From positions 1 through 43,532 of the forward strand of contig JAJYRI010000012.1 in assembly GCA_021794175.1 (NCBI GenBank): a DNA stretch of 43,532 nt, written 5' to 3'. The translations under genes were made by a program, and so were the position numbers. The stretch comes from a bacterium (GTDB lineage: Bacteria > Vulcanimicrobiota > Vulcanimicrobiia > Vulcanimicrobiales > Vulcanimicrobiaceae). Of the stretch, positions 1 through 13,366 are shown in pieces (positions within the stretch are counted from its first letter, which is position 1; each line of letters starts with the position of its first letter). Below the pieces are notes generated by a model. The model was not told the origin of the DNA and did not search any database. It saw only the letters and a list, made by a program, of their open reading frames with translations.

Positions 1-17
1 GGGTAAGATTTCTTCAC
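1..17 (-). CDS. First codons of a repeat-encoded ORF, cut by the contig end
   Basis: A GTG at 17-15 on the minus strand follows AAAGGAGA with good spacing and opens a frame reading VKKSYP off the end of the window. The same start is present at the other end (43516). This is probably the gene carried by the repeated element, possibly a transposase, but too little is visible to name it. Confidence 0.4.
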
Positions 18-127
18 GGCGTAGTCTCCTTTGGATGTTGATAATCCGGAGCTACGCCGCTCCTGGTTCCATGCCCCGCTTACGCGAGGGCGCCGGCCAA
101 TTTACCCGAAACTCGGTCCGACCTCCG
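1..127. repeat. Left copy of 127-bp terminal inverted repeat, probably the end of a mobile element
   Basis: Bases 1-127 are the exact reverse complement of 43406-43532; I compared them base by base. Identity stops abruptly at 127/128, and at both places the repeat interrupts an open frame. Read from its boundary outward (minus strand here), the repeat has a short GC-rich stretch, a small hairpin, the ribosome binding site AAAGGAGA and a GTG start whose first codons give VKKSYP. That beginning resembles the start of many IS3-type OrfA transposases, but six residues cannot prove it. The length of 127 equals a common maximum assembly k-mer, so the contig probably ends where two copies of a longer repeat could not be resolved. 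Confidence 0.85.
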
Positions 128-224
128 GAAAGTTCCACATCGAAATAAGCTGATCGTGGAGCACGAGGCTCGCCGCGCCGAGCGTCATCCCGGACGCTCC
201 GAAGAGAAAACGACCCATCTTCAT
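102..224 (-). pseudogene. DoxX-like membrane protein N-terminus, truncated by the repeat
   Basis: ATG at 224 follows a GGGGTGAG-type ribosome binding site. The frame encodes 40 residues, beginning MKMGRFLFGASGMTLGAAS and running on through a hydrophobic segment to LVLHDQLISMWNFP. This pattern (GR-F-FG-S-LG-SL, then HD) is typical of the first membrane helix of DoxX-like proteins. After residue 33 the frame enters the 127-bp repeat and meets TAA at 104-102, so only the first helix of what is normally a protein of well over 100 residues remains. It is divergent from the DEAD-box helicase gene. The family call is an inference from a short stretch. Confidence 0.5.
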
Positions 225-384
225 TCAGCTCACCCCGTGCCGATACGCTGCAATTCTCCTCACGAGCGGAGAAAGTGCTTGACGAAAGGATGGCCCTTGT
301 GGCATGCTGGGTGAAATTATTCCCGCGCTGAGCTTTCGACATATCGTGCGATCGTTTTGTGCACGCTCGAAAGTATTCGTATTC

Positions 385-1566
385 ATGCAGACCTTTCACG
401 AACTCGGCTTGCCCCCGGAGTTGCTCCGCGCCGTCGCCGACCTGAAATTTACCGAACCGACGCCGATTCAAGTGCAGGCGATTCCGCCCGCGCTCGCTGG
501 GCGCGATGTCCTCGCTAGCGCGCAGACCGGAAGCGGAAAATCGGCGGCCTTCGGCCTCCCGATGATCGCTCGATTGCTCGGCCGTCCGCGCGGTGCGACG
601 CGCGCGCTCGTTCTCGCACCGACGCGAGAACTCGCCGATCAGATCGCCGTCCATCTCGCTGCGCTGGTGCGCCATACCACGCTGCGCGTCGCCGCAATCT
701 ATGGCGGCGTCGCTTTTGGCCGACAGCTCGCAGCGCTCGCTTCCGGCACCGAAATCATCGTCGCGACTCCGGGGCGCCTCCTCGACCATCTCAGCAATGG
801 CAATCTGCGGCTCGATGCGATCGAAGTGTTCGTGCTCGACGAGGCCGATCGCATGCTCGACATGGGTTTTCTCCCGTCGGTCCGCCGCCTGCTCCGCACG
901 CTTCCCGCTAAACGGCAGACGCTCTTTTTCTCGGCGACGCTGCCTTCGGCGATCTCGGTCCTGGTTGGAGAGATCCTCCACGATCCGGTGCGCATCGAGC
1001 TCGCTGCCGAACATCCGCCGATCGAATTGCTGACGCAGCGAATCTATTCGGTGCCGCAGGAAAAAAAGACCGAACTCTTGCTGGAGCTCTTTAAAGACAA
1101 CAACATTTACAGCGCGATCGCGTTCACTCGCACGAAGTCGCGCGCCAATCGCCTCGCCGCAGCGCTCAGCAAACAGCGCATCCCCACCGATCTTATTCAC
1201 GGCGATCGTTCTCAAGCGCAGCGCACGCGCGCTCTCGATAATCTCAAGAACGGGAGAATTCGCGTTCTCGTCGCGACCGATATTGCGGCGCGCGGCATCG
1301 ATATCGTCGAGCTCGGCCACGTGGTGAATTACGACGTGCCGTTAGTCGCCGAAGATTACGTGCATCGCATCGGGCGCACCGCTCGCGCGAAAGCGAGCGG
1401 CGACGCGATCACCTTCGTCTCCGCCGATGAAGAGCCGCTTATTTTGAAGATCGAATACACGCTCGGCCGCCGGCTCGAACGCGAGATCAACCCGCTCTTT
1501 CCCGATGTCGCCGCCGTCGCCCCCAAACCCCGTAAGGTCTATAGCAGCTCGCGGCGCCGACGATAA
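385..1566 (+). CDS. DEAD-box ATP-dependent RNA helicase (RhlE type)
   Basis: This is a cytoplasmic RNA helicase that unwinds RNA duplexes using ATP, with likely roles in ribosome assembly or RNA turnover. All core motifs are present: the Q motif around residues 22-34, AQTGSGK (46-52), PTRELA, TPGRLLDHL, DEAD (152-155), SAT (183-185), the VATDIAARGID region and HRIGRTAR from 327. The product has 393 residues, the core alone with only a short basic tail (SSRRRR). I chose the ATG at 385 because MQTFHELGL is the usual family start; an in-frame ATG at 304 would add 27 residues without similarity. No strong ribosome binding site is visible. It converges on katG with only 2 nt between the stop codons. 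Confidence 0.93.
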   Translation: MQTFHELGLPPELLRAVADLKFTEPTPIQVQAIPPALAGRDVLASAQTGSGKSAAFGLPMIARLLGRPRGATRALVLAPTRELADQIAVHLAALVRHTTLRVAAIYGGVAFGRQLAALASGTEIIVATPGRLLDHLSNGNLRLDAIEVFVLDEADRMLDMGFLPSVRRLLRTLPAKRQTLFFSATLPSAISVLVGEILHDPVRIELAAEHPPIELLTQRIYSVPQEKKTELLLELFKDNNIYSAIAFTRTKSRANRLAAALSKQRIPTDLIHGDRSQAQRTRALDNLKNGRIRVLVATDIAARGIDIVELGHVVNYDVPLVAEDYVHRIGRTARAKASGDAITFVSADEEPLILKIEYTLGRRLEREINPLFPDVAAVAPKPRKVYSSSRRRR

Positions 1567-1568
1567 CC

Positions 1569-6939
<5,371 letters not shown>

Positions 6940-6941
6940 CG

Positions 6942-7109
6942 TTAGTCTCTCTCTTCCTCGTCTTCGGCGCCGTGGTGTAAGTCTTTTTGGTCCTCGCGGT
7001 TCGGGTCCATATCGGTATCACCGTAGACCGCCATCGCGTCCTCGATCTCTTTTTGAAGTTTTTCAGAGGGGGAGGCGTTTGGTTGCTCGTGTTTTTTCTC
7101 GTGGCTCAT
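6942..7109 (-). CDS. Small acidic hydrophilic protein, 55 residues, function unknown
   Basis: ATG at 7109 follows GCGAGG with acceptable spacing. The product begins MSHEKKHEQPNASPSEKL and ends in HHGAEDEEERD; it is strongly charged, has no cysteine and no membrane segment, and is probably disordered. It ends 2 nt before the start of the large Asp-box protein, which suggests one transcript and coupled translation. I do not recognise a family. It is divergent from the slipin gene, and 7110-7294 between them must hold promoters for both directions, though I see no clear consensus there. Confidence 0.65.
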   Translation of the reverse strand: MSHEKKHEQPNASPSEKLQKEIEDAMAVYGDTDMDPNREDQKDLHHGAEDEEERD

Positions 7110-7294
7110 GAAGGGCCTCGCTTTCTTCTCGCTTTTTGCGTTCGGCGAAGGGAATCGGGCGTCCCGCGCCTCGATTCGTGGGGAGCGCCGGCCCGGGGAG
7201 ATGTTTGGGGCCCGAGCCGTACGGGTATTGATACGGAAGATGCACGACGCTTCGCGCACCTTCGTCAGGCGCTTCGCGCCGAAAGGACGGCGAT

Positions 7295-8092
7295 ATGCTG
7301 TCATCGATAGTCTTCCTCCCGGTCTATTTCATCGTGCTGTTGATACTTTTCTCCAGTATCAAAATTCTTCGCGAATACGAACGAGCCGTTGTCTTCCAAC
7401 TCGGCCGCTTCCAGGCCGTACGCGGGCCGGGGCTCATCCTCATCGTGCCGTTCGTCCAACAGATCGTGCGGGTCGATCTGCGGACGGTGGTGATGGAGGT
7501 CCCCGCCCAAGACGTCATTTCGCGCGATAACGTCTCGATGAAGGTCGATGCGATTCTCTATTTTCGGGTCGTCGACGCGGAGAAGGCAATCATTCAGGTT
7601 GAAAACTATATCGGCGCGACGAACATGCTTGCCCAAACAACCTTGCGCTCGGTCCTCGGGCAGCACGAACTCGACGAAATGCTCGCAAAGCGGACCGAAC
7701 TGAATGCCGACGTACAGAATACGCTCGACGTCCAAACCGAATCGTGGGGTATCAAAGTCATCAGCGTCGAGATTCGTGAGGTGCAACTCACGGAGAACAT
7801 GGTTCGCTCGATCGCCAAACAGGCCGAAGCCGAGCGCGACCGTCGCGCCAAGGTCATTCACGCCAACGCGGAGTTTCAAGCGGCGCAGACCTTACTCGAT
7901 GCGGCGCGTATCCTCGCCTCTGATCCGGCGGCGATGCAATTGCGCTACCTGCAGACCCTCACCGAGGTCGGCGGCGAACACAATTCGACGATCGTCTTTC
8001 CAATGCCGATCGATCTGATTAAGCCTTTTCTCCAAATCGCGCAGAAGCACGCCGAGGCGTTGACCGCGAAACCGAACGGCGCTCCGGCGTAG
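7295..8092 (+). CDS. SPFH/band 7 protein of the stomatin (slipin) family
   Basis: This membrane-anchored scaffold protein of 265 residues has one N-terminal hydrophobic segment (residues about 3-23) followed by the band 7 domain. Hallmarks are REYERAVVFQLGRF, GPGLILIVPF, RTVVMEVPAQDVISRDNVSM and the LRSVLGQHELDEMLAKR block. The C-terminal half is an alanine- and glutamate-rich coiled coil (KQAEAERDRRAKVIHA), as in prokaryotic stomatins, which form oligomeric rings in the membrane. AAAGGA precedes the ATG. Bacterial slipins are usually next to an NfeD protease or membrane protein; none is seen here. The downstream neighbour is a ThDP enzyme, 35 nt away. Confidence 0.93.
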   Translation: MLSSIVFLPVYFIVLLILFSSIKILREYERAVVFQLGRFQAVRGPGLILIVPFVQQIVRVDLRTVVMEVPAQDVISRDNVSMKVDAILYFRVVDAEKAIIQVENYIGATNMLAQTTLRSVLGQHELDEMLAKRTELNADVQNTLDVQTESWGIKVISVEIREVQLTENMVRSIAKQAEAERDRRAKVIHANAEFQAAQTLLDAARILASDPAAMQLRYLQTLTEVGGEHNSTIVFPMPIDLIKPFLQIAQKHAEALTAKPNGAPA

Positions 8093-8127
8093 CGGCGCTC
8101 GCTCGGCCATTGCCGAAGAAGGGGAGC

Positions 8128-9882
8128 ATGGAGCAGCATCTCTCCGAGAATCCTCACGGCGGCGATCGTATCGCCGAAACGCTCGTCGCGCACGGCGTAC
8201 GCCGGTTGTATACGCTCTGCGGCGGGCACATTTCACCGATCCTCACTGCCGCGAAGGCGCGCGGCATTCGCGTTCTCGACGTCCGCGATGAAGCGAGCGC
8301 GCTCTTTGCCGCAGATGCCGAGGGGCGCCTCACCGGCATACCCGGCGTCGCTGCGGTGACGGCGGGGCCGGGACTCACTAACGCTATTACTGCGGTAGAG
8401 AATGCGCGGCTCGCGCAATCGCCGCTCGTCCTTCTCTGCGGCGGCGTTCCGACCGCATTGCGCGGTCGCGGCGCGCTGCAAGATATCGATCAGCGCGCGA
8501 CGATTCTTCCGCACGTGAAGCGAGCGATGCAGGTACGGCGCGTCGCCGATTTGCATCCGGCGCTTGAAGAAGCCTTTGCGGCGGCGAGCTCCGGCGTTCT
8601 CGGCCCGGTATTCGTGGAAGCTCCCGTCGATCTGCTCTACGACGAAGCGACGATTCGCGGCTGGTATGCCGACGCATCGAGCAAGGGAAGCTCGCTGCCC
8701 GAGCGCGCGCAACGCTGGTACCTGCACCGTCATGTAGAGCGGCTCTTCGCCGGCTCGCATCGCGCGCGTCGCGGCGAGATCGCGCCTCCGGAACCGCCGC
8801 GTGCCTCGCATGCGAGCCTCGCGGCGGCGATCGCCGCGTTACGGCGTGCGGAGCGGCCGCTCGCCGTCGTCGGTAGTCAGGCGCTCTGCGTGCCCGCAAA
8901 CGCGCAGCGCCTCGTTGACGCGATCGATGCGATGGGAATCCCGCTCTATCTTTCGGGGATGGCGCGCGGCTTGCTGGGGCGCGAACATCGCCTGCAAATG
9001 CGTCACAAGCGGCGCGAGGCGTTGCGCGAAGCGGATTGCGTGCTGCTCGCCGGCGTTCCCTGCGATTTTCGGCTCGGCTACGGCGGTGATATTCGGCGAC
9101 GCAGCACGCTGATCGCGGCGAACCGCAGCCGTGCCGACGCTATCCTCAATCGAAAGCCGACGGTCGCCGCGATCGGCGACGCGGGAAGCTTTCTCGAGGA
9201 ACTCGCTGCGGCGGGCGGGTGGGGCGAGGGGAGGCACGCCGATTGGATCGCGCGGTTGCGCGCGCGCGATGACGAACGCGAACGCGAGATTCTCGCTACC
9301 GCGCAAGCACGCGGCGAGTACGTAAACGTCGTCTCGCTCCTGAGATCGATCGACCGCATTGCGGGCGAGCGCGCGCTCTTCGTCGCCGACGGCGGGGATT
9401 TCGTTGCGACGGCTTCCTACGTGTTGCATCCGCGCGCGCCGCTGAGCTGGCTCGATCCCGGCGTATTCGGAACGCTCGGCGTCGGAGCGGGCTTCTCGCT
9501 CGCGTCGGCGCTCGCTCGGCCGGAGAACGAGATCTGGGCGATCTTCGGCGACGGCGCCGTCGGCTATGCGCTCGCGGAGTTCGACACCTTCGTGCGGCAT
9601 CGCATTGGGCTCGTCGCCGTCGTCGGCAACGATGCGTGCTGGTCGCAGATCGCACGCGAGCAGGTGAAGATGCTCGGCGACGATGTCGGCACGGTGCTCG
9701 CACGAACGGCGTACCACGAGGTCGCAGCCGGGTTCGGCGCGCTCGGTATCCTCGTGCGCGACGAAAGCGAGATCGAGCCCGCACTGCTCCGGGCACGCGA
9801 TGCAGCACGGAACGGCATTCCGGTACTCGTAAATGTCTGGCTCGAACGAAGCGCGTTTCGCGAGGGCTCGATCTCGATGTAA
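8128..9882 (+). CDS. Thiamine diphosphate-dependent enzyme, ILVBL / 2-hydroxyacyl-CoA lyase-like
   Basis: The 584-residue protein has the three-domain layout of the acetolactate synthase superfamily. The N-terminal pyrimidine-binding domain has CGGHISPIL, the conserved glutamate E55 ([18 protein letters not shown]) and the block [16 protein letters not shown]. The C-terminal domain has the ThDP/magnesium motif GDG near 474 followed by an asparagine (VVGNDACW). The GGHISP and ALQDIDQ blocks resemble ILVBL/HACL2-type proteins more than true biosynthetic IlvB, and no small regulatory subunit gene is adjacent. It may cleave 2-hydroxyacyl-CoA or make an acyloin, but the substrate is unknown. I chose ATG 8128 after GAAGAAGGGGAG; an upstream TTG at 8110 is less likely. 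Confidence 0.85.
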   Translation: MEQHLSENPHGGDRIAETLVAHGVRRLYTLCGGHISPILTAAKARGIRVLDVRDEASALFAADAEGRLTGIPGVAAVTAGPGLTNAITAVENARLAQSPLVLLCGGVPTALRGRGALQDIDQRATILPHVKRAMQVRRVADLHPALEEAFAAASSGVLGPVFVEAPVDLLYDEATIRGWYADASSKGSSLPERAQRWYLHRHVERLFAGSHRARRGEIAPPEPPRASHASLAAAIAALRRAERPLAVVGSQALCVPANAQRLVDAIDAMGIPLYLSGMARGLLGREHRLQMRHKRREALREADCVLLAGVPCDFRLGYGGDIRRRSTLIAANRSRADAILNRKPTVAAIGDAGSFLEELAAAGGWGEGRHADWIARLRARDDEREREILATAQARGEYVNVVSLLRSIDRIAGERALFVADGGDFVATASYVLHPRAPLSWLDPGVFGTLGVGAGFSLASALARPENEIWAIFGDGAVGYALAEFDTFVRHRIGLVAVVGNDACWSQIAREQVKMLGDDVGTVLARTAYHEVAAGFGALGILVRDESEIEPALLRARDAARNGIPVLVNVWLERSAFREGSISM

Positions 9883-9890
9883 GCCAGCCC

Positions 9891-9919
9891 TTGTTTGTTG
9901 CTCGCGAGGGTGTTATAAC
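9891..9919 (+). promoter_or_regulatory. Probable sigma70-type promoter
   Basis: TTGTTT (9891-9896), a 17-nt spacer and TATAAC (9914-9919) lie just after the ThDP-enzyme stop and about 38 nt before the GTG start of the next gene. This would separate the secreted-protein genes from the upstream pair. Confidence 0.55.
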
Positions 9920-9956
9920 CAAAGCAAGCAGCCGCGTGACGGCAGTTGGAGGCCCC

Positions 9957-11057
9957 GTGAGCAAGAGCGATGTCCGGCGCTTGGCCGCGTCCGTTGCCGC
10001 CGCGGCGACGATCGTGTTCCTAGCGGGGAGCGTGCCGCGTTCGAACGCGTTCGTTCCCACGACGATCTCTATCGTGCAGGCGATGGCCGGCGCGCTCGGC
10101 GGAAATGCGCGAGTCGCGCAGATCCGGACGCTTTTCTTCGAATGGCACGTCCTCAACGGTCAGCAGACGCAGCAAGACGCCCGAGAATGGATGACCGCAG
10201 ACGGTTACGATCGTTTGGAGGTGCTGACGACCGGTATGCAAGGCGCGCCGGTTTTGCGCGTCTTTACTCCGGGCGCGACCCGAGAGAGCGTATCGGTCAC
10301 GGTGACGAAATCGAATCGCTACGTGCCGGGATCGCGTGCGCGTGTCTGTTCGTCGCAGGCGACCGGTGCGCTCTGCGTTTTCCCGAACGAGCTCTTTTTC
10401 GATACCGTCACTCCCGGTGGCGCGCACCCCAGCGAACGCATTGCCGTGAGCGAGAGCGGCTATAACGGTGGGTTCGTCGAGAGCGATACCTGTGAGGGCA
10501 TCGCGACGATCTCTGCAAGCGCTTCGGCGATCTCGCCGGGGTCGTATACGGTGACGCCTCGGCACAGCGGTACCTGTTCGATAACGTTCGCATCGTCATC
10601 GCCGCAGGGATGGGTGCTCGAAGGCGACCAGGGCTGGCCGAGTGGGAATAGTACGGGCGCGATGCAAGGCCCCGATCTCTCGCGCGAGATTTCCTATGTG
10701 TACTGGATGACCTTTGCCTATCTCCATGCGGGAGGTTTGCCGGGTTCGGTTCGCTACGTTCCCGTTCACGGCTCCGATGAATACGAACTCGAGATGCAAC
10801 CGCAGGGCGGCGAGCCGATCGTTGCCGAGGTCGACGAAAAGACGTTTCTCCCCGACAAATTCGAGATCGGGAGCGATCCGATGAAAATGATCGTAACTCC
10901 AAGCGCTTGGAAGGCGACGGACGGGGTGCTCTTCCCAACGAAAATGGACGTGCAACTCGATAATCTCGGGCTGCATATGGACTACGCACTCGTTCGCGCC
11001 CGTCTCAACGACCGATTCAAAGCGTCGCTCTTCGCGCAACCGGTACCGGCTCTCTGA
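9957..11057 (+). CDS. Secreted protein, LolA-like fold with an Ig-like insert, function unknown
   Basis: GTG at 9957 follows TTGGAGG with a 5-nt gap and gives 366 residues. The N-terminus has a signal segment (AASVAAAATIVFLAGSVPRS). The flanking parts (a start such as AMAGALGGNARVAQIRTLFFEW and an end such as MIVTPSAWKATDGVLFPTKM) look like outer-membrane lipoprotein-sorting (LolA/LolB-like) proteins that judge a sugar or lipid load. In the middle, around residues 150-215, sits an unrelated Ig-like (Big) module with the pattern IAVSESGYNGGF, CEGIATIS, SYTVTP, GTCSITF. I associate this module style with Eremiobacterota. Expression probably starts from the promoter at 9891. The fold call is an inference. 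Confidence 0.6.
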   Translation: MSKSDVRRLAASVAAAATIVFLAGSVPRSNAFVPTTISIVQAMAGALGGNARVAQIRTLFFEWHVLNGQQTQQDAREWMTADGYDRLEVLTTGMQGAPVLRVFTPGATRESVSVTVTKSNRYVPGSRARVCSSQATGALCVFPNELFFDTVTPGGAHPSERIAVSESGYNGGFVESDTCEGIATISASASAISPGSYTVTPRHSGTCSITFASSSPQGWVLEGDQGWPSGNSTGAMQGPDLSREISYVYWMTFAYLHAGGLPGSVRYVPVHGSDEYELEMQPQGGEPIVAEVDEKTFLPDKFEIGSDPMKMIVTPSAWKATDGVLFPTKMDVQLDNLGLHMDYALVRARLNDRFKASLFAQPVPAL

Positions 11058-11083
11058 CCACTGCTACTATGAAAGGCTCGACG

Positions 11084-12370
11084 ATGAAACGTTTTTTCGC
11101 ACTCTGCGCACTCGCACTCGCGCCCTCACTCGTCCAAGCTCAGTCGCTCGGCGGTTCCTTTCGTCCCGCTTTCGTCGAAGGCAACATTCGCTCGGGAGAG
11201 ACCGGGAAACCGTTGGTCGGAGCGAAGATCGACGTCGTTGGGGCGAAGCTTTCGAAAAAGGGAATCAAGGAGCAGGCCGGCTGCGGCGCCGGCTTTGCGA
11301 TGAGCGCCGCGAACGGGAGCTTCGCGGTCGGCGTCGGAGAAAATAATCTCTGCGTTACCAAGAAACATCCCGTCAATGGTAGCTACTACGTCACGGTAGC
11401 AAAACGCGGCTACCTGCCGCAGACACGGCTCATCGATTTTGGAAAAATCCGCGGAAACGAGGTCGGACCGCTGCAATTCATGCTGACGCCGACCCACGCG
11501 GCGATCGTCGGTCAGGTCTTCGTGGGCGGGAAGCCGTTGCCGTACGCCTACGTCTTCGTGGTGAAGAATCCTTACGCGTTCGTGCTGCACCCTCCCAAGG
11601 GACATCTTCCGGTGCTCGCGAGCGAGACCCCGATGATCCGCGCCGATGGTTATGGGAAATTTACTATTCCCATCTCGCCGGGCGACTATTACGTTTTGGC
11701 GAATAAGGCCGGGTATCAGCTCGCGACGAAAACGGTCAATCCGCTTGCAGTTCAAATGTACGCCCGACTGACCGCGAATCCGTACGCCGGCGCAATGATG
11801 AAATCGCGGCTCGCCGCGCTCGAGCAGCCGCAGCTCGGTGTCGCCGTGCACGTTCCCGACTTCGGGAATGCGGTGGCGAGCTTAAATATGATGGCTGCAT
11901 CGGGTTCGGCAGCTTCCCGACATCTGGTGTCGGTCAGGCAATTGGCCTTTCGACCGATCGAATTTCGGGTGAGCGGTGCGGCGCGCTCATCGCCGAATAA
12001 CGTGTTGTTTTTCACCGCGCTTGGGGCGTATAACGCCGACACCGGCCGATACGAGCTCTCCGTCGTACGCTCTCGCGTTCAACTCGGTGCGCGGAAAAGC
12101 GATCCGTTCGTTTCGCATATTAAGACCTTCAATATGTTGCTGTACGGAATTCCGTCGCGTGCCGGATGCCGTCATAAGCCCGGGTATATCGACGTCTACC
12201 ACTGCGGAAACGCCATTTTCTCGTTTACCGACGAAACGGCTACTCCGGGGCGGCTCTATTACTATTACATTGAAGAAGCATCGCCCAACGTGGTGGGAAC
12301 GAACGGACGCGTGAACGCCGTGCAGGCGGGCACGCCCTACTCGAACGGTGTGCCGATAGAGACTCACTAG
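11084..12370 (+). CDS. Secreted protein with two carboxypeptidase-regulatory-like domains
   Basis: The 428-residue protein starts with a signal peptide (MKRFFALCALALAPSLVQAQS). Residues about 30-140 form one carboxypeptidase-regulatory-like beta-sandwich (VEGNIRSGETGKPLVGAKI through SYYVTVAKRGYLP). Residues about 145-225 form a second (AIVGQVFVGGKPLPYAYVFV through GDYYVLANKAGYQL). The rest is unassigned, with several cysteines that could form disulfides. Such domains bind surfaces or carbohydrates and act as stalks. I prefer ATG 11084 because AAAGG lies 7 nt upstream; ATG 11069 is possible. It follows the Ig-insert protein by 26 nt, so the two are probably one transcript. Confidence 0.7.
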   Translation: MKRFFALCALALAPSLVQAQSLGGSFRPAFVEGNIRSGETGKPLVGAKIDVVGAKLSKKGIKEQAGCGAGFAMSAANGSFAVGVGENNLCVTKKHPVNGSYYVTVAKRGYLPQTRLIDFGKIRGNEVGPLQFMLTPTHAAIVGQVFVGGKPLPYAYVFVVKNPYAFVLHPPKGHLPVLASETPMIRADGYGKFTIPISPGDYYVLANKAGYQLATKTVNPLAVQMYARLTANPYAGAMMKSRLAALEQPQLGVAVHVPDFGNAVASLNMMAASGSAASRHLVSVRQLAFRPIEFRVSGAARSSPNNVLFFTALGAYNADTGRYELSVVRSRVQLGARKSDPFVSHIKTFNMLLYGIPSRAGCRHKPGYIDVYHCGNAIFSFTDETATPGRLYYYYIEEASPNVVGTNGRVNAVQAGTPYSNGVPIETH

Positions 12371-12424
12371 AAAAGCGCGTCGAATCTTCCTGCCGTTTTC
12401 ACGCGTGGTGCCCAAAATAAACCC

Positions 12425-13366
12425 ATGGATACGCGAACGAGGCGTCTAGCGACGGTAGCGGCAGGGTTTCTGCTGGCCGTTGCCGTGGCGTGGCTTCTGC
12501 GCCCGGCGCTGCTCGCTATCGTCCCGTCGGTGCTCTACGCGATTTTTACGTGGCCGTTGGTGCGGCGCTTGCGCAGGTTTTTCCCGAAGATCGTCGCCGT
12601 CGTCATTGCAAACGCCGCGCTCGCCGTGCTCGTCGGGAGCGCGTTGTTCTTTTTCGGGCCGATGCTCTACACCCAGGCAGTCGCGCTTATCGCGACGATC
12701 CCCGATGCGGCTCGTGCGACAATATTGCAGGTTCCGCCGATGGTGCGCGAACAAATCGGCGCGCTCTCCGGAGCCGCCCTCGCCGTGCTGCGTTCGACCT
12801 CGGCGATTCTTGGTGCCGTCGTGTTGGCGCCGGTCTTCGCATCGTATCTTCAACTCGACGCATGGCGCTATCGTCGAGCAATGCTTTCGATCGTTCCGAG
12901 CGAGGAACGCGAGAGCCTGCGCGCGATGTTCGCGCAGATGTACGATGTCGTCGATGGATACGTTCGCGTGCAGTTATTGATTAGCGCGATCGTCGGCTTG
13001 CTCGTATTTGTCGTCCTGCAAATTCTTGGAGTCCGTTTCGCGCTGGCGATCGGCATCGTTACCGCAGCGTTCGATCTCGTCCCCTATCTCGGCGGAATCG
13101 CCGCCTTCGTTCCATCGATTTTGCTCGCACTCGCTGCCGGCGGGGCGGCGAAGGCACTACTCGTCGCCGCTCTCCTCGCCATCGTCTTTGCATTCGAAGC
13201 GTACGTATTGTCCCCGACGCTCGTCGGCTCGCGTACGCGCCTGCCGAGCTCCGCAGTGATTCTCGCGCTTCTAATCGGCGGAGAACTCTTCGGACCGCTC
13301 GGGCTCTATCTCGCCGTTCCCGTGGTCGCGATGCTGCGTATCGCGCTCGCCTATGCGCGAGGATAG
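12425..13366 (+). CDS. AI-2E family (PerM-like) membrane permease
   Basis: The 313-residue integral membrane protein has an N-terminal pair of helices (VAAGFLLAVAVAWLLRPALLAI), a soluble middle segment and a C-terminal group of helices including the family blocks VDGYVRVQLLISAIVGL and FDLVPYLGGIAAFVPSIL. Members move small molecules or ions across the cytoplasmic membrane; AI-2 transport is shown only for a few. The 3' end overlaps the P-type ATPase start by 14 nt, so the two are translated together. No strong ribosome binding site precedes the ATG; AAAATAAACCC immediately upstream leaves room for a nearly leaderless transcript. Confidence 0.88.
   Translation: MDTRTRRLATVAAGFLLAVAVAWLLRPALLAIVPSVLYAIFTWPLVRRLRRFFPKIVAVVIANAALAVLVGSALFFFGPMLYTQAVALIATIPDAARATILQVPPMVREQIGALSGAALAVLRSTSAILGAVVLAPVFASYLQLDAWRYRRAMLSIVPSEERESLRAMFAQMYDVVDGYVRVQLLISAIVGLLVFVVLQILGVRFALAIGIVTAAFDLVPYLGGIAAFVPSILLALAAGGAAKALLVAALLAIVFAFEAYVLSPTLVGSRTRLPSSAVILALLIGGELFGPLGLYLAVPVVAMLRIALAYARG

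Noticed and set aside
52-1320. Long open frame opposite the DEAD-box helicase
   Set aside because: It mirrors the helicase codons, is Arg/Glu/Ala rich without domains, and is explained by GC-rich codon use.
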